Shown here one piece after another: positions 54,929-62,914 of a stretch of 64,000 bases of DNA. Position 1 is the first letter of the stretch, and every line of letters starts with the position of its first letter. A model generated the notes under the pieces. That model was not told where the DNA came from. It did no database searches and was given only the letters and a program-made list of their open reading frames with translations. The DNA comes from CALDTK01 sp963837005 (GTDB lineage: Bacteria; Bacteroidota; Bacteroidia; Chitinophagales; Saprospiraceae), in contig CAWIMC010000013.1 of assembly GCA_963837005.1 (NCBI GenBank), positions 620,001-684,000 of the forward strand, in the 5' to 3' direction. The translations under genes and the position numbers were made by a program.

Positions 54929-56616
54929 GGAGCAGGACAGCGCAGGCGGCTTCCGTGCTCCGCACGGGCCTGCTACCAGTACGACAGGCGGCCTCCGTGC
55001 TCCGCACGGGCCTGGTGCCAGTACGACAGGCGGCTTCCGTGCTCCGCACGGGCCTGGTGTTATCTTACTTGTTAGTGCTTAGCAGCTGGCCTAAGGAGAT
55101 TTGGGCTCAAGGTTTTGGAGCCGCGCCCGTGCAGAGCACGGAAGCCGCGCGGCATGGGGCCGCGCCCGTGCAGAGCACGGAAGCCGCGCGGCATGGAGCC
55201 GCGCCCGTGCGGAGCACGGAAGCCGCGCGGCACGACACCCTCTCCCTCCCGCGCCTCCAAGCCCTCGCCGCGCAGCAGGCCATCGAGGTGCTCATCGCGC
55301 AGCGCGACCTCGGCCTAGCCCAGCTCGAGGCGGTTCGGCTGCAAGCCGACCTCCGACCACAAGTCCGGCTCGACGCCACGGTGCCGAGCTTCTTTCGGAG
55401 CTTTCGGGAGACGGTGCAGCCAGACGGGACGGTGCGTTTTCAGCCGGTGCGGATCAACAATAGTAGCGTCGGGCTTTCTGCTTCTCAGGCTGTCGCCAAA
55501 ACGGGGGGGCGGTTTCGCTTGTCGACCGGCTTGCAGCGCTTCGATGACTTCGAGCAGAACTTCAATATTTACAATGGCTCGGTGGTGCGGTTTGGGTACT
55601 CGCAGCCGCTGTGGGGCTACAACGAGTTCAAGTGGCGCAAGCAGACGGTGCCTTTGCAAGCAAAACTGTCCGAGGCGCAATTGGCTACCGCAAGGGCGGA
55701 AGCTAGGCTACAGGCCACGCAGCTGTTTTTTGTTTTGGCGCAAGCTGCTCAATCCGAAACCATCGCGGACAGCAACGTCGTCGCCTCGGAGCGCCTGCTC
55801 ACCGTCGCTAATGAGCGCTACGAACTCGGGAAGATCAGCCGAGGGGACTTGGTGCAGCTCGAACTCGAACTCGTCACTGCGCAGCAGAGTCGCCTGCGGG
55901 CCAGTCAAACGGCGCTGGCGGCGAGCACGGCGATCTACCAGTTGCTCGGCATCGTCGGCAATGGCGTGGCACTCGTCCCACTGGCACCTGGCCTGCCGAG
56001 TGGTCTCGAAAGCGCGAGCGGCAACCCAGAGGAAGTCTCCGCCGAGAGCGCCCTCGTCTTGGCCCGCCAACGCCGGCCAGAACTGTTGGCCGCGCAAGCC
56101 CGTACCCTCGATGCGCAATCCCAACTCGAATTCGACAGGCGCAACAATGGCTTTCAGGGCAACTTGACCGCCTCGGTGGGTTTGATCCGCTCGGCCAACG
56201 ACTTGGAGGTAGTCTACCGAGATCCTCAAATAGAGCAGGTGGTCGAACTGCAACTCTCCGTCCCGATTGTGGATTGGGGGAGGCGCAAGTCCATCGTCCG
56301 CCAGTCCGAACTCAACTTCGACCTCGCCCGCACCATCGGCGAGCGCGAGCAGCAAAGACTCACCACCGACGTCGAGCTCGCCGTCGCTCAACTCAACCAG
56401 GCCCGCCAGGAGCTGCAGCTCATCACCCGCGTGCGCGACCTCGCCGAGGAGCGCTACCAAATCTCCCGCGAGAGCTACCTGCTCGGCGCCGTCCCCCTCA
56501 CCGAACTTACGCTGGCCCGGCAGGCTCGGGACGAGCGGCTAAGACAATATCTCTTCACCCTCGAGACTGCGTGGGTCGCTACTGCGCGGCTTCGGTCTTT
56601 AACTCTCGCTGAATGA
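54925..56616 (+). CDS. TolC-family outer-membrane efflux protein with repeat-expanded N-terminus
   Basis: Outer-membrane factor of 563 residues with two OEP repeats (NEFKWRKQTVPLQAKLSEAQ..., and VELQLSVPIVDWGRRKSIVR...). The N-terminus is unusual: residues 7-45 are a 14-residue repeat (QAASVLRTGLVPVR), then a short hydrophobic signal core (VLSYLLVLSSWP), a likely cleavage after IWAQ, then three 13-residue repeats (GAAPVQSTEAARH, about 65-103). These come from two inverted DNA arrays (54943-55059, 55117-55233). The ATG at 54925 overlaps the adaptor stop. Export with such a long basic n-region is untested. Confidence 0.88.
   Translation: MRSRTAQAASVLRTGLLPVRQAASVLRTGLVPVRQAASVLRTGLVLSYLLVLSSWPKEIWAQGFGAAPVQSTEAARHGAAPVQSTEAARHGAAPVRSTEAARHDTLSLPRLQALAAQQAIEVLIAQRDLGLAQLEAVRLQADLRPQVRLDATVPSFFRSFRETVQPDGTVRFQPVRINNSSVGLSASQAVAKTGGRFRLSTGLQRFDDFEQNFNIYNGSVVRFGYSQPLWGYNEFKWRKQTVPLQAKLSEAQLATARAEARLQATQLFFVLAQAAQSETIADSNVVASERLLTVANERYELGKISRGDLVQLELELVTAQQSRLRASQTALAASTAIYQLLGIVGNGVALVPLAPGLPSGLESASGNPEEVSAESALVLARQRRPELLAAQARTLDAQSQLEFDRRNNGFQGNLTASVGLIRSANDLEVVYRDPQIEQVVELQLSVPIVDWGRRKSIVRQSELNFDLARTIGEREQQRLTTDVELAVAQLNQARQELQLITRVRDLAEERYQISRESYLLGAVPLTELTLARQARDERLRQYLFTLETAWVATARLRSLTLAE
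54943..55059 (+). repeat. Tandem hairpin array D1 (42-bp units) in the TolC-like gene
   Basis: About 2.8 copies starting at 54943, 54985 and 55027. Each unit holds the perfect 6-bp hairpin CCGTGC-TCC-GCACGG. The array encodes the repeated, positively charged segment before the signal core. Confidence 0.9.
55117..55233 (-). repeat. Tandem hairpin array D2 (39-bp units), inverted relative to D1
   Basis: Three copies starting at 55117, 55156 and 55195, each with CCGTGC-AGA-GCACGG or CCGTGC-GGA-GCACGG. A 22-bp segment of the third copy is the exact reverse complement of array D1. It encodes the repeats after the signal-peptide cleavage region. Confidence 0.9.
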
Positions 56617-56850
56617 TTGATTGGTTATTTGATTGATTGGTTGTTTGATGCACCCGTTATCGGTTTTTAACTCTCGCTGAATGATTGATTGGTTATTTGA
56701 TTGATTGGTTGTTTGATGCACCCGTCATCCGCGCCCACACGGCAGCCACCAAATAACCAATCAATCAAACAACCAACTCACCAAACAACCAACTCACCAA
56801 ACAACCAACTCACCAAACAACCAACTCACCAAACAACCAAAACAGAAAAC
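56593..56850. repeat. TTGATTGG/CCAATCAA repeat spacer with a 67-bp tandem duplication
   Basis: The TolC-like 3' end and its following AT-rich segment are duplicated in tandem (copies 67 bp apart, from about 56598 and 56665). Downstream come repeated CCAACTCACCAAACAA units (56765-56840). TTGATTGGTTGTTT on one side and AAACAACCAATCAA on the other give an imperfect palindrome. Similar spacers follow the downstream genes. Confidence 0.8.
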
Positions 56851-56861
56851 ATTAAACTAAC

Positions 56862-57530
56862 ATGATTACCCTAAACCGCATCGCCAAAACCTACCGCACC
56901 GACACCGTCGAGACGATCGCCCTGGACAACATCAACCTCCACATCGAGGCCGGTGAATTCGTGTCCATTATGGGTCCGTCGGGCTGCGGCAAGTCTACCT
57001 TGCTCAACATCATCGGTCTGCTCGACGAGCCGAGCGAGGGCGAGTTGAGCCTTGCCGGCAAAACCGTCACCACCTACAACGGCACCCAGACGGCGCACTT
57101 CCGCAACGAGCACCTCGGGTTCATCTTCCAGAGCTTCCACCTCCTGCCCGACCTCAACGTGGTCGACAACGTGGAGCTGCCGCTGCTCTACCGCAAGGGC
57201 GTGTCCGGCAAAGAGCGCCGCGCGCGGGCGAGCGAAGCCCTGGCCAGCGTAGGCCTGAGCAACCGCGAGCGACACTTCCCTGCCCAACTCTCCGGCGGCC
57301 AGAAACAGCGCGTTGCCATCGCCCGCGCCATCGTGGGCCAGCCCAAGATCATCCTCGCCGACGAGCCGACGGGTAATCTCGACTCACACATGGGGGACGA
57401 GGTGATGGACCTGCTGCTCGACCTAAATACCCAGCGCGGGTCTACCGTGGTGATGGTGACGCACGACGAAAGGATGGCGAAGAAGACGCATCGGCTGGTG
57501 CGGCTGTATGACGGGGGGCAGGTGAGCTGA
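56862..57530 (+). CDS. ABC transporter ATPase, MacB/LolD type
   Basis: ATPase of 222 residues with Walker A GPSGCGKST (about 38-46), signature LSGGQKQRVAIARA, Walker B IILADEPTGNLD and H-loop MVTHDE. It belongs to the MacB/LolD/FtsE group that powers FtsX-like permeases. As the only ATPase in the locus, it presumably energises one or more of the permeases that follow. The hairpin-like 57049-57064 (GCC-GGCAA-GGC) encodes LAGKT. Confidence 0.95.
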   Translation: MITLNRIAKTYRTDTVETIALDNINLHIEAGEFVSIMGPSGCGKSTLLNIIGLLDEPSEGELSLAGKTVTTYNGTQTAHFRNEHLGFIFQSFHLLPDLNVVDNVELPLLYRKGVSGKERRARASEALASVGLSNRERHFPAQLSGGQKQRVAIARAIVGQPKIILADEPTGNLDSHMGDEVMDLLLDLNTQRGSTVVMVTHDERMAKKTHRLVRLYDGGQVS

Positions 57531-57647
57531 GGGCGGTTGTTTGGTGGAGTGATTGATTGGTTGTTTGGTGGCTCGTCAATCCCCCGCCAGCGCCCTGTAT
57601 AGTTAACCAAACAACCACCTAACCAAACAAGCAAACAACCAAACGCT
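57531..57647. repeat. Palindromic TTGGTTGTTT spacer between ATPase and permease A1
   Basis: Left arm copies of TTGTTTGGTGG (57538-57570 region) and right arm AACCAAACAACCACC (57604-57618) form a large imperfect inverted repeat in AT-rich sequence. No coding potential. Confidence 0.75.
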
Positions 57648-58970
57648 ATGCTTACCCAAATCAAACTCGCCCTCCGCATCCTGCGCCGGCGCAAATTCTT
57701 CACCTTCATTTCGCTGTTCGGCATCTCCTTCACGATCATGGCGCTGGTCGTGATCGCGGCGATGGGGGACGCGGCGCTGGGGGATAATCCGCCGTTGAGT
57801 AAGCGGGATCGGCTGGTGTTCGCGAGTCACTTTCGGTCGGAGAAGGTGGTGCCGGACACGAGCTACATCGTGGACAGTACGCAGCTGGAGGATGGGGCGA
57901 TGCAGTATGACTCGACGATGCAGATTGGGGAACAGACGGAGTCGGACAATAATTCAGGGATAGGCCTTCATTTATATGATACGTATTTAAAGAACCTGAA
58001 CTCTGCGAAGAACCAGGCCTTCTACTCGCCTTCCGCCGTGTACGACAGCTATCTCGGGGGAAGGAAAGTGACCTTCTCTGCGAGTCTTACGGACGCTGCC
58101 TTCTGGGAGGTATTCGATTATAACTTTCTCGAAGGATCGCCTTATACGGCCGAGGACGTGGAGGCTGGTTCAGCCAAGATAGTTCTCACGCAGCGGGCCG
58201 TCGATACGTACTACGGGACAGATACTGATGGGCTGATTGGACGAATGCTAAACCTAGGCGATAAAGCTTTCACGATCGTGGGGATCGTAGATAATACCGT
58301 GGCGAGTAATGGTTTAGGGCAGGATGTCTTTTTGCCATACACGCTGGCCGGACCAGAGTACTTTCTGGACAACTACCACGGTCCGGGTATCACAGTTTTC
58401 GAAGCCGCCTCTCCCGGTGGGCGGGAAGCGATTGTCTCAGAACTCAAAGATATCGCCGATAGGATAGAGCCCGTTCCTAAATCAGACCGCAACCGATTTT
58501 TTTTAGAAGGTTTGACCTTCCCGCAGGAGTATGCCACTACGTTTAGCGATTACGGTAAAAACCGGACGGAGTCTTATAGTCGCTTATCGATTCCGGTAGC
58601 CATTCTGCTGCTGATGCTCATTGTACTACCAGCGCTCAATTTGATGAACATCAACGTGAGCCGTGTTTACGAGCGCTCCTCCGAGATTGCGGTGCGGAAG
58701 AGTTTTGGCGCAAGCGATATGGACATCATGCGGCAGTTTCTAGTGGAGACGCTGCTCATCACTGTACTCGGTGGTTTGCTCGGGGCATTCTTAGCCGGCA
58801 TCATGGTGTGGGTCATCAATTCACAACACTGGCTCGGGAACTTCACGCTCAGGTTTACCGGCGAGGTGGTGCTTTATAGTGCCGTACTCATAGCTGTTTT
58901 CGGCCTTTTGACCGGACTCCTCCCCGCCTGGCGCATGGCCCAGACGCGCATCGCCACTTCACTCCGCTAA
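57648..58970 (+). CDS. FtsX/MacB-type permease, A1
   Basis: Permease of 440 residues with the MacB_PCD layout: a membrane segment near residues 20-40 (FISLFGISFTIMALVVIAAM), a periplasmic domain (about 45-290), then three membrane segments (about 315-440) with the conserved RSSEIAVRKSFGAS motif and the C-terminal LLPAWRMAQTRIATSLR. It pairs with B1 (58981), which starts 10 bp later. It is homologous to A2 and A3. Confidence 0.92.
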   Translation: MLTQIKLALRILRRRKFFTFISLFGISFTIMALVVIAAMGDAALGDNPPLSKRDRLVFASHFRSEKVVPDTSYIVDSTQLEDGAMQYDSTMQIGEQTESDNNSGIGLHLYDTYLKNLNSAKNQAFYSPSAVYDSYLGGRKVTFSASLTDAAFWEVFDYNFLEGSPYTAEDVEAGSAKIVLTQRAVDTYYGTDTDGLIGRMLNLGDKAFTIVGIVDNTVASNGLGQDVFLPYTLAGPEYFLDNYHGPGITVFEAASPGGREAIVSELKDIADRIEPVPKSDRNRFFLEGLTFPQEYATTFSDYGKNRTESYSRLSIPVAILLLMLIVLPALNLMNINVSRVYERSSEIAVRKSFGASDMDIMRQFLVETLLITVLGGLLGAFLAGIMVWVINSQHWLGNFTLRFTGEVVLYSAVLIAVFGLLTGLLPAWRMAQTRIATSLR

Positions 58971-58980
58971 AATTAATCTC

Positions 58981-60168
58981 ATGCTCAAGCACATAGCAAC
59001 TTTACTGTGGAACAGTCGGCGAAATGGCGTCCTGCTCACGCTGCAGATCTTTCTGGCCTTCGTAGTTCTCTTCGGCGTGATCAGCTTTACGGTGGCCAAT
59101 TTTGCGAGCTACGCGACGCCGTTGGGCTTCAACGTCCAGGAAAGTTACTTGGCTGAGATCGATCTTCCCGATGGCATTGACACTGCACAACTGCCCGCTC
59201 TTTATCGTCGCATCCGAGAAGAGGTTTCTGTGATTTCTGGAGTGGAAGCCGTTTCTATGATCGGAAATATCACACCCTTTTCCGATAATAATTGGGGCTA
59301 CGGAACGGACGAGGGGGGCGTTCGTATCTGGTCGAGAATCCTAATGGCGGATGAACATTTTCCGGATGCGACCGAGGTCAATATTCAAGAAGGTCGGTGG
59401 TACACGCCAACCGACACGATTGGCGGCAGATGGTCGGTAGTAGTCAACCAGGCTTTTATGGACGAAAACTTCCCCGGTGGCCGCAGCCTGGATTCCTCGT
59501 TGGCTTGGTTTGAGAACTCGACGATGATTGTTGGGGTAGTGGATAACTTCAAATATTTAGGTGAATTCACTGTCGAAGAGCCGCTCACATTCATCCCTCA
59601 CATGCCCAAGATGTGGAACGACAACGACGAATTTATGCTCACGAACCTCGTCGTGCGCACCGCACCCGGCACACCCGCCAGCATTGAAGAGGACATCTAC
59701 AATACCATCTCAGAAGTCTCGAAGGGTCGCGAGTCCATCGTCATGGCCCTCGAGCAGGAGCGCGTCCGCACCTCCCGCTCCTCCTGGGTCCCCATCATCG
59801 CCCTCCTCACCATCTGCGCTTTCCTCGTCGCCAACGTCGCCCTCGGCCTCTTCGGCATCCTCATCAACGCCATCGCCAAGCGCCGCGGGGAGATCGGCCT
59901 GCGCAAGGCGATGGGCGCGACGGGCCTCAACATCACCGCACAGTTCACGCTGGAGGTGGTGCTAATTGCCTTGCTCGGCATCACGCTCGGGAGTTTGGTG
60001 GCGGTGCAGATCCCGCTCTTTGAGTTGATCGAACTGGAGACGCGGTACTTCTGGTGGGGCGGGGTTTTGGCGGCAGCCCTCATCTTAGTCATCGTCTTGC
60101 TGTGTGCATTGATACCGAGTAGCCAGGCGGCGCGGGTGCATGCGGCGGTGGCGCTGCGGGAGGAGTGA
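58981..60168 (+). CDS. FtsX/MacB-type permease, B1
   Basis: Permease of 395 residues with the same fold but a different N-terminus (MLKHIATLLWNSRRNGVLL) and a periplasmic domain containing QEGRWYTPTDTIGG; the C-terminal FtsX part has AKRRGEIGLRKAMGATGLNI and ends LIPSSQAARVHAAVALREE. It probably forms a heterodimer with A1. Its last 123 coding bases plus the following 21 bp are identical to those of B2 (60046-60189 equals 62688-62831), pointing to recent gene conversion. Confidence 0.92.
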   Translation: MLKHIATLLWNSRRNGVLLTLQIFLAFVVLFGVISFTVANFASYATPLGFNVQESYLAEIDLPDGIDTAQLPALYRRIREEVSVISGVEAVSMIGNITPFSDNNWGYGTDEGGVRIWSRILMADEHFPDATEVNIQEGRWYTPTDTIGGRWSVVVNQAFMDENFPGGRSLDSSLAWFENSTMIVGVVDNFKYLGEFTVEEPLTFIPHMPKMWNDNDEFMLTNLVVRTAPGTPASIEEDIYNTISEVSKGRESIVMALEQERVRTSRSSWVPIIALLTICAFLVANVALGLFGILINAIAKRRGEIGLRKAMGATGLNITAQFTLEVVLIALLGITLGSLVAVQIPLFELIELETRYFWWGGVLAAALILVIVLLCALIPSSQAARVHAAVALREE

Positions 60169-60302
60169 GGGCGGGTTGTTTGGTGGTTTGGTTATTTGAT
60201 TGATTGGTTGCTACCGCCACCATGTGCTACCAAACAACCAGTCAATCATCCAACCAAACAACCACTAACAAGACCACCAATCCTCCAACCAAATAACCTG
60301 CT
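60169..60302. repeat. Palindromic TTGGTTGTTT spacer between B1 and A2
   Basis: Begins GGGCGGGTTGTTTGGTGG directly after the B1 stop; the opposing arm carries CCAACCAAACAACCACT and similar units (60236-60300). Same design as the spacers after the TolC-like, ATPase and B2 genes. Confidence 0.75.
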
Positions 60303-61625
60303 TTGAAAACTCAATTCCTCCTGGCCCTCCGCATCTTACGCCGGCGCAAATTCTTCACCTTCATTTCGCTCTTCGGAATCTCCTTCACGATCATGGCACT
60401 CGTCGTGATTGCGGCGATGGCGGATGCGGCATTGGGAGATAATCCGCCTCTGGGGAGGCGGGATCGGCTGGTATTCGCAACGGTGGTGCACGAGCAGAAT
60501 ATCGTACCGGATACGTCTTACATCGTCGATAGTAATGAAGTAAATGGAGCAATGGTCTACGATTCTACCTTGCAGATTGGTGAGCGACAGGAGGGAAATA
60601 CAATTTTTGGACTCGACTATTATCTGTTCGACAATCATCTCCGAGACCTGCCAGAGGTGGAATTATCCAGTCATTCTATCCCGGTTGGTAATGTCGACAT
60701 TTATATTGATGGTAGGAAGGTGGTATTAAATACAAATTATACAGACGCTGACTATTGGAGAATCCTGGACTTCGAGTTTATAGAGGGCCAGCCGTACACG
60801 CATGAACAGGTAGCGGCCGGCGCTTACGTCGTGGTATTGAATGACGCGGCTGCGCTAGCGTACTTCGGCGAGGTATCCGATGGGGTAATTGGGCAATCCA
60901 TTACGCTCGGGGAAGACGAGTACACCGTATCCGGGATTGTAGCTAAACCGCAGACCAACTTTCTGGGTGTGGATTCCGAGGCTTTCATCCCAGTCACCAC
61001 GAGTGATTTCGTGGACCGCAGTCCTAGATATGCCGGCAGTGGGGGCGCCATCTTTCTGGCGAAGTCTAGCGCTGATCGCGATAACGTAGTTGCTGAACTC
61101 CAACGCGTCGCCGAGTCGCTCCCTATGCTTCCCCAAAACGACAACAATCGCTTTTCGATAGAAGGTCTCACTTTCCTCGAAGAGGTCGCCGACAGTTTCA
61201 TCTACCAGGGCGTCGACCGCGATCAAGCCTTTGCGATCCTCGCGCCGATCATGGGCGTGCTGCTGTTAATGTTGCTCCTGCTGCCGAGCCTAAACCTCGT
61301 GAATGTCAACCTGAGTCGTGCTTACGAGCGAGCATCTGAGATCGCGGTACGCAAGAGCTTTGGGGCGACCGATCGAGAGATCCTCCGCCAGTTCATGATC
61401 GAGACGCTGGTCATCACTGTAATCGGGACCCTCATCGGGGCCTTACTCGGCATCGGGCTCATCTACTTCATCAATTCGGAGGGCTGGCTCGGGAACGTCC
61501 ACCTGGCCTTCACACCGCAGGTTTTGCTGGTCACAGCCCTACTCGTCCTCGTGCTCACTCTCCTTACCGGCGTCTCTCCGGCGCTCCGCCTCGCCCGTAC
61601 GCGTATCGCTACCTCACTCCGCTAG
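60303..61625 (+). CDS. FtsX/MacB-type permease, A2
   Basis: Permease of 440 residues, the same length as A1 and nearly identical to it at the N-terminus (RRRKFFTFISLFGISFTIM), but with a strongly diverged periplasmic domain. The start codon appears to be TTG (60303). The C-terminal part has RASEIAVRKSFGATDREILR and ends RLARTRIATSLR like A1. It is followed 3 bp later by B2. Confidence 0.92.
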   Translation: MKTQFLLALRILRRRKFFTFISLFGISFTIMALVVIAAMADAALGDNPPLGRRDRLVFATVVHEQNIVPDTSYIVDSNEVNGAMVYDSTLQIGERQEGNTIFGLDYYLFDNHLRDLPEVELSSHSIPVGNVDIYIDGRKVVLNTNYTDADYWRILDFEFIEGQPYTHEQVAAGAYVVVLNDAAALAYFGEVSDGVIGQSITLGEDEYTVSGIVAKPQTNFLGVDSEAFIPVTTSDFVDRSPRYAGSGGAIFLAKSSADRDNVVAELQRVAESLPMLPQNDNNRFSIEGLTFLEEVADSFIYQGVDRDQAFAILAPIMGVLLLMLLLLPSLNLVNVNLSRAYERASEIAVRKSFGATDREILRQFMIETLVITVIGTLIGALLGIGLIYFINSEGWLGNVHLAFTPQVLLVTALLVLVLTLLTGVSPALRLARTRIATSLR

Positions 61626-61628
61626 ATT

Positions 61629-62810
61629 ATGTTGAGCCACATCGCCACCTTGCTTTGGAATACGCGCCGCACGGGCGTGCTGCTGATCCTACAGATTTTG
61701 TTGGCCTTCATCGTGTTGTTTGCCATCTTCAGTTATGCTACTTCTGCGTTTACGGATTACGGCGAGCGACTTGGCTTCCGCGTTAAGGATACCTATTTGA
61801 TCGTGCCACCCGTGCACCGACTCGATTCGACTGCGGTGGTCCCGGAGCTGATGGAGCGTATACGGCGGGAAGTCGAGCAATTGCCGGAAATTAAAAGCAC
61901 CAGTCTCGTAGGCTTTGTCACGCCCTTTGGAGACATGAACATGGGTTACGGCGACGATGAATCCGGGTCGTTCGTCTTCACGCGCATCTTCATGGGCGAC
62001 GAGCATTTGGCCGAGGTGATGGACATCGCGATGGCGCGTGGGCGTTGGTACACACCTGAGGACACGATCGGGAATCGGAACGTGATAGTCGTCAATGAGG
62101 CCTTTGTCGAATCCAACTTCCCCGGCGGCAATCTGGTCGACACCACCTTCCTGATGTTCGGTAAGGAGACCACCGTTGTAGGCGTAGCCAGGAATTTTAA
62201 GTACCGTCGAGAGTTCGAATCTGAGGAGGCACTCATCATTCGGTTCGACAACCCGTACGACAACTCCGGCAACTACCCTTTCTCGAGCTTGTTGGCGCAC
62301 ACCCAAGCAAATCCAACGGCCGCCCTCGAAGAGGATGTCTTCCAGCGCGTCACCGAGGTCATTGCTACTAAAGGTACTACTGTCACGGCCCTCGAGCCGA
62401 TCCGCGAGCGCACCAGTCGATCGTCCTTGGTTTTGCTCATCGCCCTTCTCTCCATCTGCGCCTTCCTCGTCGCCAACGTTGCCCTCGGGCTCTTCGGCAT
62501 CCTCATCAACGCTATCGCCAAGCGCCGCGGGGAGATTGGCCTGCGCAAAGCGATGGGGGCAACAGGCTTCCAGATCACCACGCAGTTCACTTTAGAGGTC
62601 GTGCTGATCGCGCTGTTGGGCATCACGCTCGGCAGTCTGGTGGCGGTGCAGATCCCGCTGTTCGAGTTGATCGAGCTGGAGACCAAGTACTTCTGGTGGG
62701 GCGGGGTTTTGGCGGCAGCCCTCATCTTAGTCATCGTCTTGCTGTGTGCATTGATACCGAGTAGCCAGGCGGCGCGGGTGCATGCGGCGGTGGCGCTGCG
62801 GGAGGAGTGA
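61629..62810 (+). CDS. FtsX/MacB-type permease, B2
   Basis: Permease of 393 residues, paralogous to B1 (RTGVLLILQILLAFIVLFAI at the N-terminus). The periplasmic domains are only moderately similar (ARGRWYTPEDTIG kept), whereas the 3' ends are identical in DNA. It probably pairs with A2. Confidence 0.92.
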   Translation: MLSHIATLLWNTRRTGVLLILQILLAFIVLFAIFSYATSAFTDYGERLGFRVKDTYLIVPPVHRLDSTAVVPELMERIRREVEQLPEIKSTSLVGFVTPFGDMNMGYGDDESGSFVFTRIFMGDEHLAEVMDIAMARGRWYTPEDTIGNRNVIVVNEAFVESNFPGGNLVDTTFLMFGKETTVVGVARNFKYRREFESEEALIIRFDNPYDNSGNYPFSSLLAHTQANPTAALEEDVFQRVTEVIATKGTTVTALEPIRERTSRSSLVLLIALLSICAFLVANVALGLFGILINAIAKRRGEIGLRKAMGATGFQITTQFTLEVVLIALLGITLGSLVAVQIPLFELIELETKYFWWGGVLAAALILVIVLLCALIPSSQAARVHAAVALREE

Positions 62811-62914
62811 GGGCGGGTTGTTTGGTGGTTTGATTGATTGGTTGCCGTCAATCCGCTCCCATCGCCTCTGTCGAGCAAACCAAACAACCAATAATCTTCC
62901 AACCAAACAACCCT
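62811..62914. repeat. Palindromic TTGGTTGTTT spacer between B2 and A3
   Basis: Same design as the other permease spacers: GGGCGGGTTGTTTGGTGG next to the B2 stop and AACCAAACAACC units before A3. Confidence 0.75.
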
